Assembly: GCA_905479325.1 (NCBI GenBank)
Contig: CAJQLW010000045.1
Span: forward strand, 1-45,398
Length of the DNA: 45,398 nucleotides
Origin: an uncultured Flavobacteriales bacterium
GTDB lineage: Bacteria; Bacteroidota; Bacteroidia; Flavobacteriales_E; Vicingaceae
Direction of reading: 5' to 3'
Of the stretch, positions 22,901-30,686 are shown piece by piece (position 1 is the stretch's first letter; each line of letters opens with the position of its first letter). Under the pieces are notes generated by a model. The model worked only from the letters and a program-made list of their open reading frames with translations, searched no databases and had not been told where the DNA came from. Position numbers and translations under genes: made by a program.

Positions 22901-24715
22901 TGTATCAACCCCTAAGTTTTGTACGTTAACCACCATTTCCTGCTCAGGAGCATTGCCCTGACTCGGAAGAAAAGGTTCTACAACCACGGAGTTAATTCTA
23001 ATGTCAACAAGAGCCGCAGGAATTATCTTAAATGAGTCGATGGCCATGTCTGACAAACCACTATTTTCCGAAGGCGTTCCTACAAATCTAATTTGTGTAA
23101 TGTAATTTCGGTAGGGGAATGTTGAGAATTCGTAAGGCAACCAGTTATTTCCTCTATTTCCCTTTATCGCAGGAATAATGTTTCGAACAAAACGACCCGA
23201 TGGAAATCCTGGCAATGGCGAAGGATCAAAAATATCTACTCGAATAGAATCGTTGATTGAAGGTGTATTTGTATTTGCATAAAATCGAACCAAACCATTT
23301 GCCAGTTCTGTTAAATCAAAACAAGGTGAAAGCAAGAACGCCGAACTATCTTTGTAGTTACCTCCATTCAATTTAGATGACTCTACGTATAAATAGTTTC
23401 CTCCACCCGGGTGGTCGGTCAAAATTCTATATTGTCCTTGAGGGGATGATGGCTGATTTTCAACCCACCAGTTGTGAAAATCTCCAGTAACATTGGCCCA
23501 TCCATCTCCAATCACGGTCGTAGATCGCTTGAAGGGCTGTCCTTCAAAGTCTTCATAATATGGATATTGGTATAAGATGTCTTGATCTCTACAAGACGGG
23601 GGAGCCGATGGCTTTACCAAGAAACGTGATAAGCTACCCCGCCTTGGAGGGTCTTGTGCAATGTTCTCACAAGCACTCCCATCCTTGGCCTCAAATTTCC
23701 AAAGAACAGAATCATTAGGAACAATCGAGTCTCCATTTGGCAACAAACGTTCTATAGAGCCTCTAAAGTTGTTACCTGGCAATCTATTTGTAACGATGGT
23801 ATCCACAATAATTGTATCCATGGTGCCGGTTAAATTTGGCCGAAGAACCCAATACGGTATATACACTTCCTCTACCTGACCTCTATTATCTGTAACTACT
23901 CCTTCAAAAATCCAAGGACCATTCAAATACACACGACCCTCATAACGGTTAGGGTAGTTAATTGGAGGGTCTGTTAATGCGATGATTGGTGGCACTAAAT
24001 CACAGTTCCCTGCCTGCACACAAAAGTCATCGACGTACCAGATGTGAGTACCTACTCTACCTTGCACTGAACTTGGATCATCCTCATAAATTAATCTAAA
24101 CTGAATCGAATCGTTTGCACTGGCTGGCATAGCTGCAACAATTGACGAAACATTAAAATCTTCTCGAACCCATGCGGATACCGAATTTATAGCATCCCAA
24201 ACATAGGTAGAATCTGTTCCTTGCCATACACCCGGAGGTTGAGAAGACTTATTAAACTTCAATTTACCCGGTATCGGAACTCCTGGAATGGATTGATCGT
24301 ACCTTGAAGGACCGTTGTAGTTTGCCAAAGGAATATCGGTCCACGGAATGCCATCGTAACGAAACTGAACCTGAGCATCATCCAAATCTTCTATATAACA
24401 AATGTGATCGAACGAAAGGTTTACTGACGTAAAGCCACCCACATAAATCTTAGGCGTTTCTAAAAAAGATGAATTTCTTGGAGAAACAGTATCTGCAGCA
24501 GCACCTAGGCTATTGTTCTGTGTAACATCAGTGACTCTAAACCAAGGAGTACGATTAATCGTACCAAAAGAACCCGTTCTCATTTTCCATTGCGTTATAG
24601 TAGAATCAAAATCTTCACAGAAAATATCTGAAATACCGGAAGTTTGAGCATTGGCAGTAGTCCCACCAATTAACAAGAATGAACCTAAAACAATCGAGTA
24701 AAGTATTTTTTTCAT
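19988..24715 (-). CDS. Large T9SS-sorted secreted multi-module protein
   Basis: A 1575-residue protein with signal peptide MKKILYSIVLGSFLLIGGTTANAQ. At least four jelly-roll modules can be seen: the first ends in IWYVDDFCVQAGNC (about residue 238); the second is MAM-like with GNRGNNWLPYEF and SDMAIDSFKI (about 565); the third ends near GMSIENFLVYDPDP (about 880); and the last, near SDGWAIDDFCIEQLPLSACY (about 1470-1480), mirrors the first. CARDB-like modules separate them. A type A sorting domain occupies about the last 85 residues (LGQNIPNPASGNTVIPFYLP ... GIYYYTMILNGNASTKKMVI). It is less regular than its neighbours, with longer spacers and a paired CEDF/VDDFC pattern. Likely Sec-exported and then moved across the outer membrane by T9SS; the ligand is unknown. 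Confidence 0.9.
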   Translation of the reverse strand: MKKILYSIVLGSFLLIGGTTANAQTSGISDIFCEDFDSTITQWKMRTGSFGTINRTPWFRVTDVTQNNSLGAAADTVSPRNSSFLETPKIYVGGFTSVNLSFDHICYIEDLDDAQVQFRYDGIPWTDIPLANYNGPSRYDQSIPGVPIPGKLKFNKSSQPPGVWQGTDSTYVWDAINSVSAWVREDFNVSSIVAAMPASANDSIQFRLIYEDDPSSVQGRVGTHIWYVDDFCVQAGNCDLVPPIIALTDPPINYPNRYEGRVYLNGPWIFEGVVTDNRGQVEEVYIPYWVLRPNLTGTMDTIIVDTIVTNRLPGNNFRGSIERLLPNGDSIVPNDSVLWKFEAKDGSACENIAQDPPRRGSLSRFLVKPSAPPSCRDQDILYQYPYYEDFEGQPFKRSTTVIGDGWANVTGDFHNWWVENQPSSPQGQYRILTDHPGGGNYLYVESSKLNGGNYKDSSAFLLSPCFDLTELANGLVRFYANTNTPSINDSIRVDIFDPSPLPGFPSGRFVRNIIPAIKGNRGNNWLPYEFSTFPYRNYITQIRFVGTPSENSGLSDMAIDSFKIIPAALVDIRINSVVVEPFLPSQGNAPEQEMVVNVQNLGVDTATNFTMSYELYQNGTLLESVYDYQPSASLVPGENKEVSFGLGNTYEVPLGQFVIKVWVDYTGDQVPPNDTTLTNARGLFYKDGNKYMDNFDGDTLWTILVEDDSLTNNWELGTPNYDFTTGAYSNSNAWDILLSRGYTGTGQTTSLLTPFFDFSTVDDAIISFINNRDINLQRDGVFIEYSFNRGVTWDSLSGLGDPGRIKWYNSFLAAGGFGGAPVFSGNTYCVGNTWAGYLESELQLPSFFNNQPEVLLRFNFFAEVGGRGNDGMSIENFLVYDPDPLDLQVQHYVSPNSRCDLQADQKIKTVIKNRGLNQVTSFSMEYTVTKPDGTVEVKTDVIPRTINHRDTIHVTSQSTFDMFGYGDYRVQVKAILPNDFCSINDTLIRTIENVEGCSLLFKIETSDVDNEQLPCDTSVWKFNYSSDNGRRYQIAQAYNDPRNLINLPTGVINQKIENLFVCMRGDSDVEFRLDDKDSLISNYSFIAYNGENDTILYREVLGGPDSPIQRFRWVCPPERSATPLRIILDNDKVQIPIEKKYDVGIQVLNNGLDSLDNFRLFFQVDQQPAIETFRDHPFPFDLNYNKSRTYALPDSILLTEGRHTLKTWTTLPNNQQDLRVSDDTLEMEFVVMTTVPSSMFGSSSDPNDPMASDAYCVTFDDPSEIPWISANPYTLSQLNRVFELGTPSTANISGANSGTGAWTTRLNENYQNNEEAMLLSPFFPVIKDSCYKVSFKHNYYIVDSIHDGGTVRMLNSNDINEYSDRFWDQVGSVTINDTISLNPLVIDTKVVTPLGDTIFTEQNGWYKTRHILSIPDNTKNSGWTGTSNGWVTAESVLRPTKSFNTALMWRFESDGSTVSDGWAIDDFCIEQLPLSACYPVSVDENAIDVTAMYLGQNIPNPASGNTVIPFYLPESGNVTFTVINLLGQPVYNESQFRPKGDGLIELETQNISEGIYYYTMILNGNASTKKMVITK

Positions 24716-24837
24716 AAGTTTCTAGACTAGTGTCACAGTAAATTAAGCTGGCTAATTTAACCAAAGCAGATTAAATGAAAGAGCTTAACATGACAATTCT
24801 TTACAGTTGACGAAAAAAAAACAATTTTCGTTGCAGA

Positions 24838-24871
24838 TTTGAATGAAGAAATTTTGAATCCATTACCTTTA
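24838..24871 (+). promoter_or_regulatory. Possible Bacteroidota-type promoter of fahA
   Basis: TTTG (24838-24841) and TACCTTTA (24864-24871) are 22 bases apart, at the long end of the usual spacing, and 38 bases before the fahA ATG. The second box differs from TAnnTTTG at one position. Confidence 0.35.
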
Positions 24872-24909
24872 CTTTTTTAATATTAGACAAACTACAACTA
24901 CTCTTTACT

Positions 24910-26151
24910 ATGAGCAACAACATACAATCTTGGATTAACATAGATTCTTCTTCAGACTTTAGCATTTACAACATTCCTTTTGGAATCATAACCGTAAACA
25001 ATCAAACAAAAGTAGCGAGCAGACTTGGCAATTTTGCAATTGATTTGTCTCGATTATTTGAAATTGAGCTCTTGGATGATTTAGGTTTTGAAAAATCTGA
25101 TTTTGAGGCAACAAAGCTTAACCCTCTAATGAAAAAGGGGAAACTGGGTACACGAAACTTAAGAAACAGAATTCAAGCAATTTATAGTGACACATCATTT
25201 CAGCCACAAGCTGAAAGTTGTTTGATTGCTATAGAAGACGTGCAGATGGAAATGCCTGTAGAAATTGGAGATTACACTGATTTTTACTCTAGCATTGAGC
25301 ACGCAACGAACGTTGGCACTATGTTTAGAGACCCTAACAACGCTCTATTGCCCAACTGGAAATACATTCCAGTGGGTTATCATGGTCGCTCTTCGTCGAT
25401 CATTCTTTCGGGACAAGAAATTCATCGCCCAAAAGGACAACAAAAACCGAATGACGATGAACCCCCTGTTTTTGGTCCGTGTAAATTATTGGATTTTGAA
25501 TTAGAAATGGGCTTTATTACCTACGATGGTAAACCTCTAGGATATAGTATTTCAACTGCCGAAGCAGACGACTATATTTTTGGAATGGTTTTATTTAACG
25601 ACTGGTCTGCAAGAGACATTCAAAAATGGGAATACGTGCCACTAGGTCCCTTTTTGGCAAAAAACTTTGCCTCTTCTATGTCGGCATGGATTGTTACGCT
25701 AGATGCTTTAGAGCCGTTTAGAGTAGCAGGCCCAAAACAAGACCCTGCAGTATTTCCATACTTAGAGTACAGCGGCGAAAAAAACATCGACATTAACTTA
25801 GAAGTACTCATTCAACCTGATGGAGCTGACGCTAGTACCGTGTGTAAATCGAATTACAAGCACATGTATTGGAATCAAAATCAGCAACTAGCTCACCACA
25901 CTATTAATGGTTGCGACATTCATGCGGGAGACCTGTATGCTTCAGGAACAATTAGCGGACCAACAAAAGATTCATACGGTTCTATGCTAGAGTTATCTTG
26001 GAAAGGAAGTCGTGCTGTGCAGTTAAAGAACGGTGTAGAACGCAAGTTTATTCAAGATCACGACACCGTAATTATGAAAGGTTTTTGTGAGAAAGATGGA
26101 ATGAGAGTTGGTTTTGGAGAAGTTTCAACCAAGGTATTGCCGGCGAAATAA
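24910..26151 (+). CDS. fahA: Fumarylacetoacetase
   Basis: A 413-residue enzyme for the last step of tyrosine breakdown, hydrolysing 4-fumarylacetoacetate to fumarate and acetoacetate (EC 3.7.1.2). The N-terminal SH3-like domain (IYNIPFGIITVNNQTKVASR) is followed by the catalytic domain: YTDFYSSIEHATNVGTMFR (about residues 122-140) with the metal-binding Asp and catalytic His, the substrate loop IPVGYHGRSSSI, the metal ligands in FELEMGFI, and FNDWSARDIQKWEYVPLGPF. Length and motifs match the eukaryote-like family. Its stop codon is one base from the stop of the divIC-like gene on the opposite strand. It fits with pruA and icmF as amino-acid catabolism, but is not in an operon with other tyrosine genes here. 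Confidence 0.96.
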   Translation: MSNNIQSWINIDSSSDFSIYNIPFGIITVNNQTKVASRLGNFAIDLSRLFEIELLDDLGFEKSDFEATKLNPLMKKGKLGTRNLRNRIQAIYSDTSFQPQAESCLIAIEDVQMEMPVEIGDYTDFYSSIEHATNVGTMFRDPNNALLPNWKYIPVGYHGRSSSIILSGQEIHRPKGQQKPNDDEPPVFGPCKLLDFELEMGFITYDGKPLGYSISTAEADDYIFGMVLFNDWSARDIQKWEYVPLGPFLAKNFASSMSAWIVTLDALEPFRVAGPKQDPAVFPYLEYSGEKNIDINLEVLIQPDGADASTVCKSNYKHMYWNQNQQLAHHTINGCDIHAGDLYASGTISGPTKDSYGSMLELSWKGSRAVQLKNGVERKFIQDHDTVIMKGFCEKDGMRVGFGEVSTKVLPAK

Positions 26152-26152
26152 A

Positions 26153-26458
26153 TTAATCCTCCACCTCAACGATTACGAAAAGTTCCTCATCGTCTTTTTT
26201 CATAAGGTAGTTTTCACGTGCAAATTTTTCTAAGGTCTTGGGATTGGTTTGCAGCTCTTTTAAACTTTTTTGAATTTTAAGTAGCTCTTCCTTGTAAAAC
26301 ACTTCTTCATCTTGCAATTTGCTCAATTCTGCATGGTACTGATACTGTGTGATCAAATTGTTTTCATCGAAGAATGAGATCCAAATCAAGAAGATCGCAG
26401 CAGTGAGTGCGTATTTATTTTTTAAAAAAGAAGGAATTTTTACCTGACTTAGATTCAT
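26153..26458 (-). CDS. FtsB/DivIC-type septum formation initiator
   Basis: A 101-residue bitopic membrane protein: a short cytoplasmic N-terminus, one membrane segment near residues 16-30 (ALTAAIFLIWISFF), then a coiled coil rich in Glu, Leu and Lys (HAELSKLQDEEVFYKEELLK) and the family's C-terminal motif (FARENYLMKKDDEELFVI). Proteins of this family work with FtsL and FtsQ to activate septal peptidoglycan synthesis. Size and layout are typical for Bacteroidota. It converges on fahA with a single base between the two stops and lies downstream of the pruA terminator, so it must have its own promoter. Confidence 0.92.
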   Translation of the reverse strand: MNLSQVKIPSFLKNKYALTAAIFLIWISFFDENNLITQYQYHAELSKLQDEEVFYKEELLKIQKSLKELQTNPKTLEKFARENYLMKKDDEELFVIVEVED

Positions 26459-26494
26459 GTTGTAAAGATGACGAATGGAATTGTACTAAAATAA

Positions 26495-26525
26495 AATCGC
26501 CTGTTGATTGCATCAACAGGCGATT
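26495..26525 (-). terminator. Terminator downstream of pruA
   Basis: AATCGCCTGTTGAT (26495-26508) pairs perfectly with ATCAACAGGCGATT (26512-26525) around a 3-base loop. A T-rich run follows on the minus strand. It lies 25 bases past the pruA stop and just before the divIC-like gene. Confidence 0.8.
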
Positions 26526-26550
26526 GTTAGTTTAACTGTATTCTGAGATT

Positions 26551-28173
26551 TTATCCCAAAAATGGATACCTATAATCAGTTGCAGGAACAAAAGTCTCTT
26601 TCATTGTTCTGGCAGAAACCCAACGCATTAGATTCTGCATAGCTCCTGCTTTGTCGTTTGAACCAGATTTTCTAGCACCGCCAAAAGGTTGCTGACCTAC
26701 TACAGCTCCGGTTGGTTTATCGTTGATGTAGAAGTTTCCCGCAGCATTCTCCAATACTTTGCACATGTGTGTAACTACATGTCTGTCTTTCGCAAAAATA
26801 GCCCCTGTTAAAGCGTAGGAATTATCATCAACCAATTTTAATGTTGCCTCAAAATCTGCATCGTCGTAGACGTAAATTGTAATGACAGGTCCAAAAATCT
26901 CATCACACATAGTAGTGTATTTTGGATTGCTGGCAAGTATAACGGTAGGCTCAATAAAATAACCTACTGATTTATCGTAACCACCTCCTGCAATAACTTC
27001 TGCATCACTAGCGGCTTTTGCATTGTCAATAAATCCTGCAATTTTATCAAATGCTCTCTCGTCGATTACCGCGTTCACGAAGTTGCTAAAATCTTCTGGC
27101 GAACCCATTTTAATTGACTTTAAGTCTTCCAAAACAAACCCTTTTACCGCTTCCCACATGGATGCAGGAATGTAAGCTCTACTTGCTGCAGAACATTTTT
27201 GTCCTTGAAATTCAAACGCTCCTCTTGTGATTGACGTTGCCACTTCTTTCGCATTGGCTGATTGATGAGCTACGATAAAATCTTTCCCTCCTGTTTCTCC
27301 AACAATTCTAGGATATGACTTGTATTTTTGGATGTTCATCCCTATTGTTTTCCATAAATGTTGGAAAACACCAGTAGAACCGGTAAAGTGCAAACCTGCA
27401 AAGTCTGGATGGTTGAAAACAACATCTCCGGCTGCCGGACCATCAGCATAAACCAAGTTAATTACACCGTCAGGCAGACCTGCCTCTCTAAATATTTCCA
27501 TCAGCACCCAAGCAGAATAAACCTGTGTTTCAGCTGGTTTCCAAACCACTACATTTCCCATCATAGCAGGAGACGCGCACAAGTTACCGGCTATAGCTGT
27601 AAAGTTAAACGGAGTAATGGCAAAAATAAACCCTTCCAATGGTCGGTATTCTAATCTGTTCCATATTCCGTCTGAAGATTCTGGTTGCTCAGAATAAATT
27701 CTTCTCATAAACTCTACATTGAAACGTAAAAAATCAATGTATTCGCAGGCAGCGTCAATTTCCGCTTGAAAAGCATTTTTTGATTGCGCTAGCATGGTGG
27801 CAGCATTCAACTTTTGACGGTATGGACCAGCTGCTAACTCAGCTGCTTTTAAAAATACAGAAGCCCTTTGCTCCCAAGGTAAATCAGCCCATGCTTGACG
27901 AGCAGCTAAAGCTGCCTCAATTGCATCGTTTACATGAGAAGCATCACCCATGTGAAACTGACCTAACTTGTGTTTATGATCGTATGGGGGATGCATTGTT
28001 ACTGCATTTCCTGTTCTTATTTCCTTTCCGTTAATAAACATCGGAATATCCATTTGTTGAGCTCTAAAAGCTGCTACAGTCTTTTGTAGTTCTTCTCTCT
28101 CAGGAGTTCCGGGTGCGTAAGATAATATTGGTTCGTTAATCGCTACTGGAGGATTAAATACTGCGTTTGACAT
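26551..28173 (-). CDS. pruA: L-glutamate gamma-semialdehyde dehydrogenase (1-pyrroline-5-carboxylate dehydrogenase)
   Basis: A 540-residue cytoplasmic aldehyde dehydrogenase that oxidises L-glutamate 5-semialdehyde to glutamate with NAD+ (EC 1.2.1.88), the second step of proline breakdown. Motifs: NAD-binding FTGSTGVFQ (about residues 269-277), the catalytic Glu segment VGETGGKDF (about 291-299), the catalytic Cys in FEFQGQKCSAASRAYIP (about 320-336), and EIFGPVITIYVYDD near 425. Length and the N-terminal NEPILSYAPGTPEREELQ match the eukaryote-like stand-alone form rather than the fused PutA. No proline dehydrogenase gene is adjacent. It has a clear promoter upstream and a strong terminator downstream, so it is a single-gene unit. 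Confidence 0.96.
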   Translation of the reverse strand: MSNAVFNPPVAINEPILSYAPGTPEREELQKTVAAFRAQQMDIPMFINGKEIRTGNAVTMHPPYDHKHKLGQFHMGDASHVNDAIEAALAARQAWADLPWEQRASVFLKAAELAAGPYRQKLNAATMLAQSKNAFQAEIDAACEYIDFLRFNVEFMRRIYSEQPESSDGIWNRLEYRPLEGFIFAITPFNFTAIAGNLCASPAMMGNVVVWKPAETQVYSAWVLMEIFREAGLPDGVINLVYADGPAAGDVVFNHPDFAGLHFTGSTGVFQHLWKTIGMNIQKYKSYPRIVGETGGKDFIVAHQSANAKEVATSITRGAFEFQGQKCSAASRAYIPASMWEAVKGFVLEDLKSIKMGSPEDFSNFVNAVIDERAFDKIAGFIDNAKAASDAEVIAGGGYDKSVGYFIEPTVILASNPKYTTMCDEIFGPVITIYVYDDADFEATLKLVDDNSYALTGAIFAKDRHVVTHMCKVLENAAGNFYINDKPTGAVVGQQPFGGARKSGSNDKAGAMQNLMRWVSARTMKETFVPATDYRYPFLG

Positions 28174-28197
28174 AGTTTTCTTTTAAATAATGGATGG

Positions 28198-28229
28198 CAA
28201 AGTTAATTTTTCGATACTCCAATTCCAAA
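28198..28229 (-). promoter_or_regulatory. Bacteroidota-type promoter of pruA
   Basis: On the minus strand TTTG (28226-28229) and TAACTTTG (28198-28205) are 20 bases apart. The second box matches TAnnTTTG exactly and lies 24 bases before the pruA ATG. Confidence 0.6.
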
Positions 28230-28254
28230 CCTCAAACGTTAAGTGTTTGGAAAT

Positions 28255-29211
28255 TTAAAGTTTTCGAAATTTCAATTTCACAGTACCACCCTTTTTTACA
28301 ATTGAAGCAAGAAGATCTGTGGCAACAAAAAGCGGAAAACTCAGCCAATGAAATAACTTTTGAAGTAAAATAGGAAACCCGCTGTACGAGCTTATATAAT
28401 CAGTATTATTCTTCAGGTGTTCGTATAAAACCTCACGTTTCTTACAAACCATATTTAATATACTCTGTTGCACACCAAAGGGACTGAATTGTGGAGAGAA
28501 ATAAGACTCATCCACCAACTTCCAACCCTCCTTTTCTAGATGGGCAATTAACACTTTCGGTGGAAACATATTCAAATGCCGAGGAGGATCAAGATGCAAC
28601 CATTTACTTTTGAATATTTTATACTGCCAACTATTTATGTTTGGAATTTCTATCTGAAGAAGGGCATTTTGCCTTGCAATTTTTCGAATAATTTGTAGCG
28701 TCTCGAAAGGCTTTGGTAGGTGCTCAAAAACATGGGTCAAAACAATCGCGTCAAATTTATTTGGCTGGTATGTTCCCGCCTCTAGGTAACCTCTATGCAG
28801 TTCTATTTGCCTGTATTCTTCTGCTCTATCACCCGACTTTCCCTTAGGTTCAATTCCATGTAATTCAAAATTGCCTTTCTTCGAAAGCGCATTTAAAAAG
28901 CTACCGTTCCCGCAACCTATGTCTAACACACAAGCATTGTCCGGTATTCCTTTTGAAAAATTAGCTGCATTTTTAGCTCTAAACCAGTCAATAACTCGCT
29001 CCACAAGCGGGTTAAATTTTTTTTCACCTACGCCATAATAGCTCTCATCATAAGCTTGTTTAAGTTGCCTAGTAGACGGAAAAGGATTTAAAGAAAAAAC
29101 CTGACAACTTGAGCAGTAGCCAAACAGATATTGCTCATCAAAGATATCTTGAATCTCAAATTCTCTTTCCCAAGAAACTGAATTACACAAAAGACATGGA
29201 AGTTTTGCCAT
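28255..29211 (-). CDS. Class I SAM-dependent methyltransferase with N-terminal zinc-binding motif
   Basis: A 318-residue protein from the ATG at 29211, which forms TAATG with the stop of the upstream glycosyltransferase, a sign of coupled translation. An upstream start at 29244 is possible but would add 11 residues ahead of MAKLPCLLCNS. The N-terminus carries CLLC ... YCSSC (about residues 6-40), a likely zinc site as in sugar and polyketide methyltransferases. The SAM-binding motif VLDIGCGNGSFLNAL is near residue 97, followed by LEIEIPNINSWQYKIF-type sequence and the HLDPPRHLNMF segment common in this family. It probably methylates a glycan or lipid-linked sugar made by its partner; the acceptor is unknown. 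Confidence 0.88.
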   Translation of the reverse strand: MAKLPCLLCNSVSWEREFEIQDIFDEQYLFGYCSSCQVFSLNPFPSTRQLKQAYDESYYGVGEKKFNPLVERVIDWFRAKNAANFSKGIPDNACVLDIGCGNGSFLNALSKKGNFELHGIEPKGKSGDRAEEYRQIELHRGYLEAGTYQPNKFDAIVLTHVFEHLPKPFETLQIIRKIARQNALLQIEIPNINSWQYKIFKSKWLHLDPPRHLNMFPPKVLIAHLEKEGWKLVDESYFSPQFSPFGVQQSILNMVCKKREVLYEHLKNNTDYISSYSGFPILLQKLFHWLSFPLFVATDLLASIVKKGGTVKLKFRKL

Positions 29212-29951
29212 TAATGATAACGCTGGAGGTTTAAAACGCCCCATTTTTGAAGTCGGTGTTGTACCGAAACTTTGAGTACTCCTAACCCATATACGGCGCT
29301 ATCTTTTAAATTAATGGAGGAAGCTTCATCGAAATATTTTGTTGGACAACTAACCTCTCCTATTTCGTAGCCTTTAAAAATTAACTGAGACAACATTTGG
29401 TTATCAAAAACAAAATTGTCCGAGTTCTCTTGGTAGTTTATAGATTGTACCGCAGCTTTTGAAAAAGCTCGGTAACCGGTGTGATACTCAGAAAGCTTAG
29501 CTCCTGTAAGAATATTTTGAATGAAGGTTAAAATTCTGTTGGCAATGTATTTATGTTTTGGCATTCCGCCTTTTAGCGCTCCTGTTCCAAGAATTCTAGA
29601 ACCTAATACTACCTGAAAAACATCGTTAGCAATCAGGTAACATATACTTGGAATTAACTTCGGAGTATACTGGTAATCTGGATGAACCATAATAACTATG
29701 TCCGCTCCAATTGTTAAAGCAAAATCATAGCACGTTTTTTGATTTCCTCCGTACCCCATATTCTTTTCATGTCGAATCACATGCTGAATGCCTAAGGACC
29801 TGGCTTTTTCCGCTGTATCATCGTGACTGCAATCATCTACCACAACAACATCGTCAACTATATCGAATGGAATCTCAGCGTAGGTTTGCTCTAAGGTTTT
29901 AGAAGCATTATAGGCTGGCATTACTACTACGACCTTTTTATGGTTAATCAT
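29211..29951 (-). CDS. GT2 family glycosyltransferase (DPM1/GtrB-like)
   Basis: A 246-residue inverting glycosyltransferase. The GT-A fold is marked by VVVVMPAYNASKTLEQTYAE (about residues 6-25), the nucleotide-sugar-binding VVVVDDCSHDDTAEKA (about 35-50), HEKNMGYGGNQKTCYDFA, and the acceptor-side IMVHPDYQYTPKLIPSI. The sequence resembles polyprenyl-phosphate mannose/glucose synthases but lacks C-terminal membrane segments, so it is a soluble or peripheral enzyme. It is first in a two-gene unit with the methyltransferase. It probably transfers a sugar to a polyprenyl phosphate or glycan; donor and acceptor cannot be read from sequence. It is divergent from the gene at 30101 with 149 bases between. 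Confidence 0.9.
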   Translation of the reverse strand: MINHKKVVVVMPAYNASKTLEQTYAEIPFDIVDDVVVVDDCSHDDTAEKARSLGIQHVIRHEKNMGYGGNQKTCYDFALTIGADIVIMVHPDYQYTPKLIPSICYLIANDVFQVVLGSRILGTGALKGGMPKHKYIANRILTFIQNILTGAKLSEYHTGYRAFSKAAVQSINYQENSDNFVFDNQMLSQLIFKGYEIGEVSCPTKYFDEASSINLKDSAVYGLGVLKVSVQHRLQKWGVLNLQRYH

Positions 29952-30056
29952 GAATTAATTTATACAGTTACAATAAGAACTCTTGAGAGATTTTCCTCAA
30001 CTGAGTCATTCTAAAAAAACAAAAATAACAGTTTGAAATCTAATTCTGGTACACTT

Positions 30057-30086
30057 ATTGGATCTACTATAAAAATCCTACCTTCG
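30057..30086 (+). promoter_or_regulatory. Bacteroidota-type promoter of the chalcone-isomerase-like gene
   Basis: ATTG (30057-30060) and TACCTTCG (30079-30086) are 18 bases apart; the second box differs from TAnnTTTG at one position. The ATG follows 14 bases later. Confidence 0.45.
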
Positions 30087-30100
30087 AAAAAACTATTTAA

Positions 30101-30664
30101 ATGAAGATACTCATTCTTGCAGCAACATTGTTTATTGGCTCACACTTCAGTTTTGCCCAAACGGAGATTTCTGGAGTAACGCCGGCTAAAACAATAGAAA
30201 TAAACTCGAACATCTTAACGTTTAATGGTTCAGGCCTTCGAGAAAAAATATTTCTAGATCTTTACGTAGGAGCTTTATATGTAACCACCAAAACGAGCGA
30301 CAGAAAGGCGGTAGTGAATGGAAATGAAAACATGGCGATTACGTTAGACATAGTCTCTAGTTTCATTACATCTGAAAAGATGATAGCGGCCATTGATGAA
30401 GGTTTTGTGCACTCAACAAAGAATAATTTAGGCCCCTACAAAGCAAAAATTGAATTATTTAAATCATCTTTTAAAGATGAGATTAAAATTGGGGATCACT
30501 TTGTGATTGCATATACCAAAAACACTGGAACAGAGGTTTACAAAAACGGTGAGAAAATTAAAACCATTCCATTGTTTGACTTTAAAAAAGCCTTATTTGG
30601 AATTTGGTTTTGCGATGAACCTGCCGATGAAGATCTCATGAATGGAATGCTCGGATTAGATTAA
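30101..30664 (+). CDS. Chalcone isomerase-like secreted protein
   Basis: A 187-residue protein with signal peptide MKILILAATLFIGSHFSFAQ. The mature sequence fits the bacterial chalcone isomerase-like family: LTFNGSGLREKIFLDLYVGA (about residues 45-64), ALYVTTKTSD, the helix ITSEKMIAAIDEGF, IKIGDHFVIAYTKNTGTEVY, and the closing KALFGIWFCDEPADEDLMNGMLG. True flavonoid isomerase activity is not expected in this family; the fold probably binds a fatty acid or similar ligand in the periplasm. It is a single-gene unit with a promoter upstream and a terminator at 30692-30721, in the coding end of the facing gene. Confidence 0.92.
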   Translation: MKILILAATLFIGSHFSFAQTEISGVTPAKTIEINSNILTFNGSGLREKIFLDLYVGALYVTTKTSDRKAVVNGNENMAITLDIVSSFITSEKMIAAIDEGFVHSTKNNLGPYKAKIELFKSSFKDEIKIGDHFVIAYTKNTGTEVYKNGEKIKTIPLFDFKKALFGIWFCDEPADEDLMNGMLGLD

Positions 30665-30686
30665 TCACAAACAGCAATAAATGATT

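Noticed and set aside
24716-24909. Possible regulatory RNA or small gene in the 194-base gap between the 1575-residue gene and fahA
   Set aside because: Apart from a weak promoter-like pair no stable structure or reading frame was found.
28221-28255. Stem of AATTCCAAAC with GTTTGGAAATT at the end of the methyltransferase gene, considered as a terminator
   Set aside because: It has a bulge, a long loop and no U tract, and it overlaps the pruA promoter.
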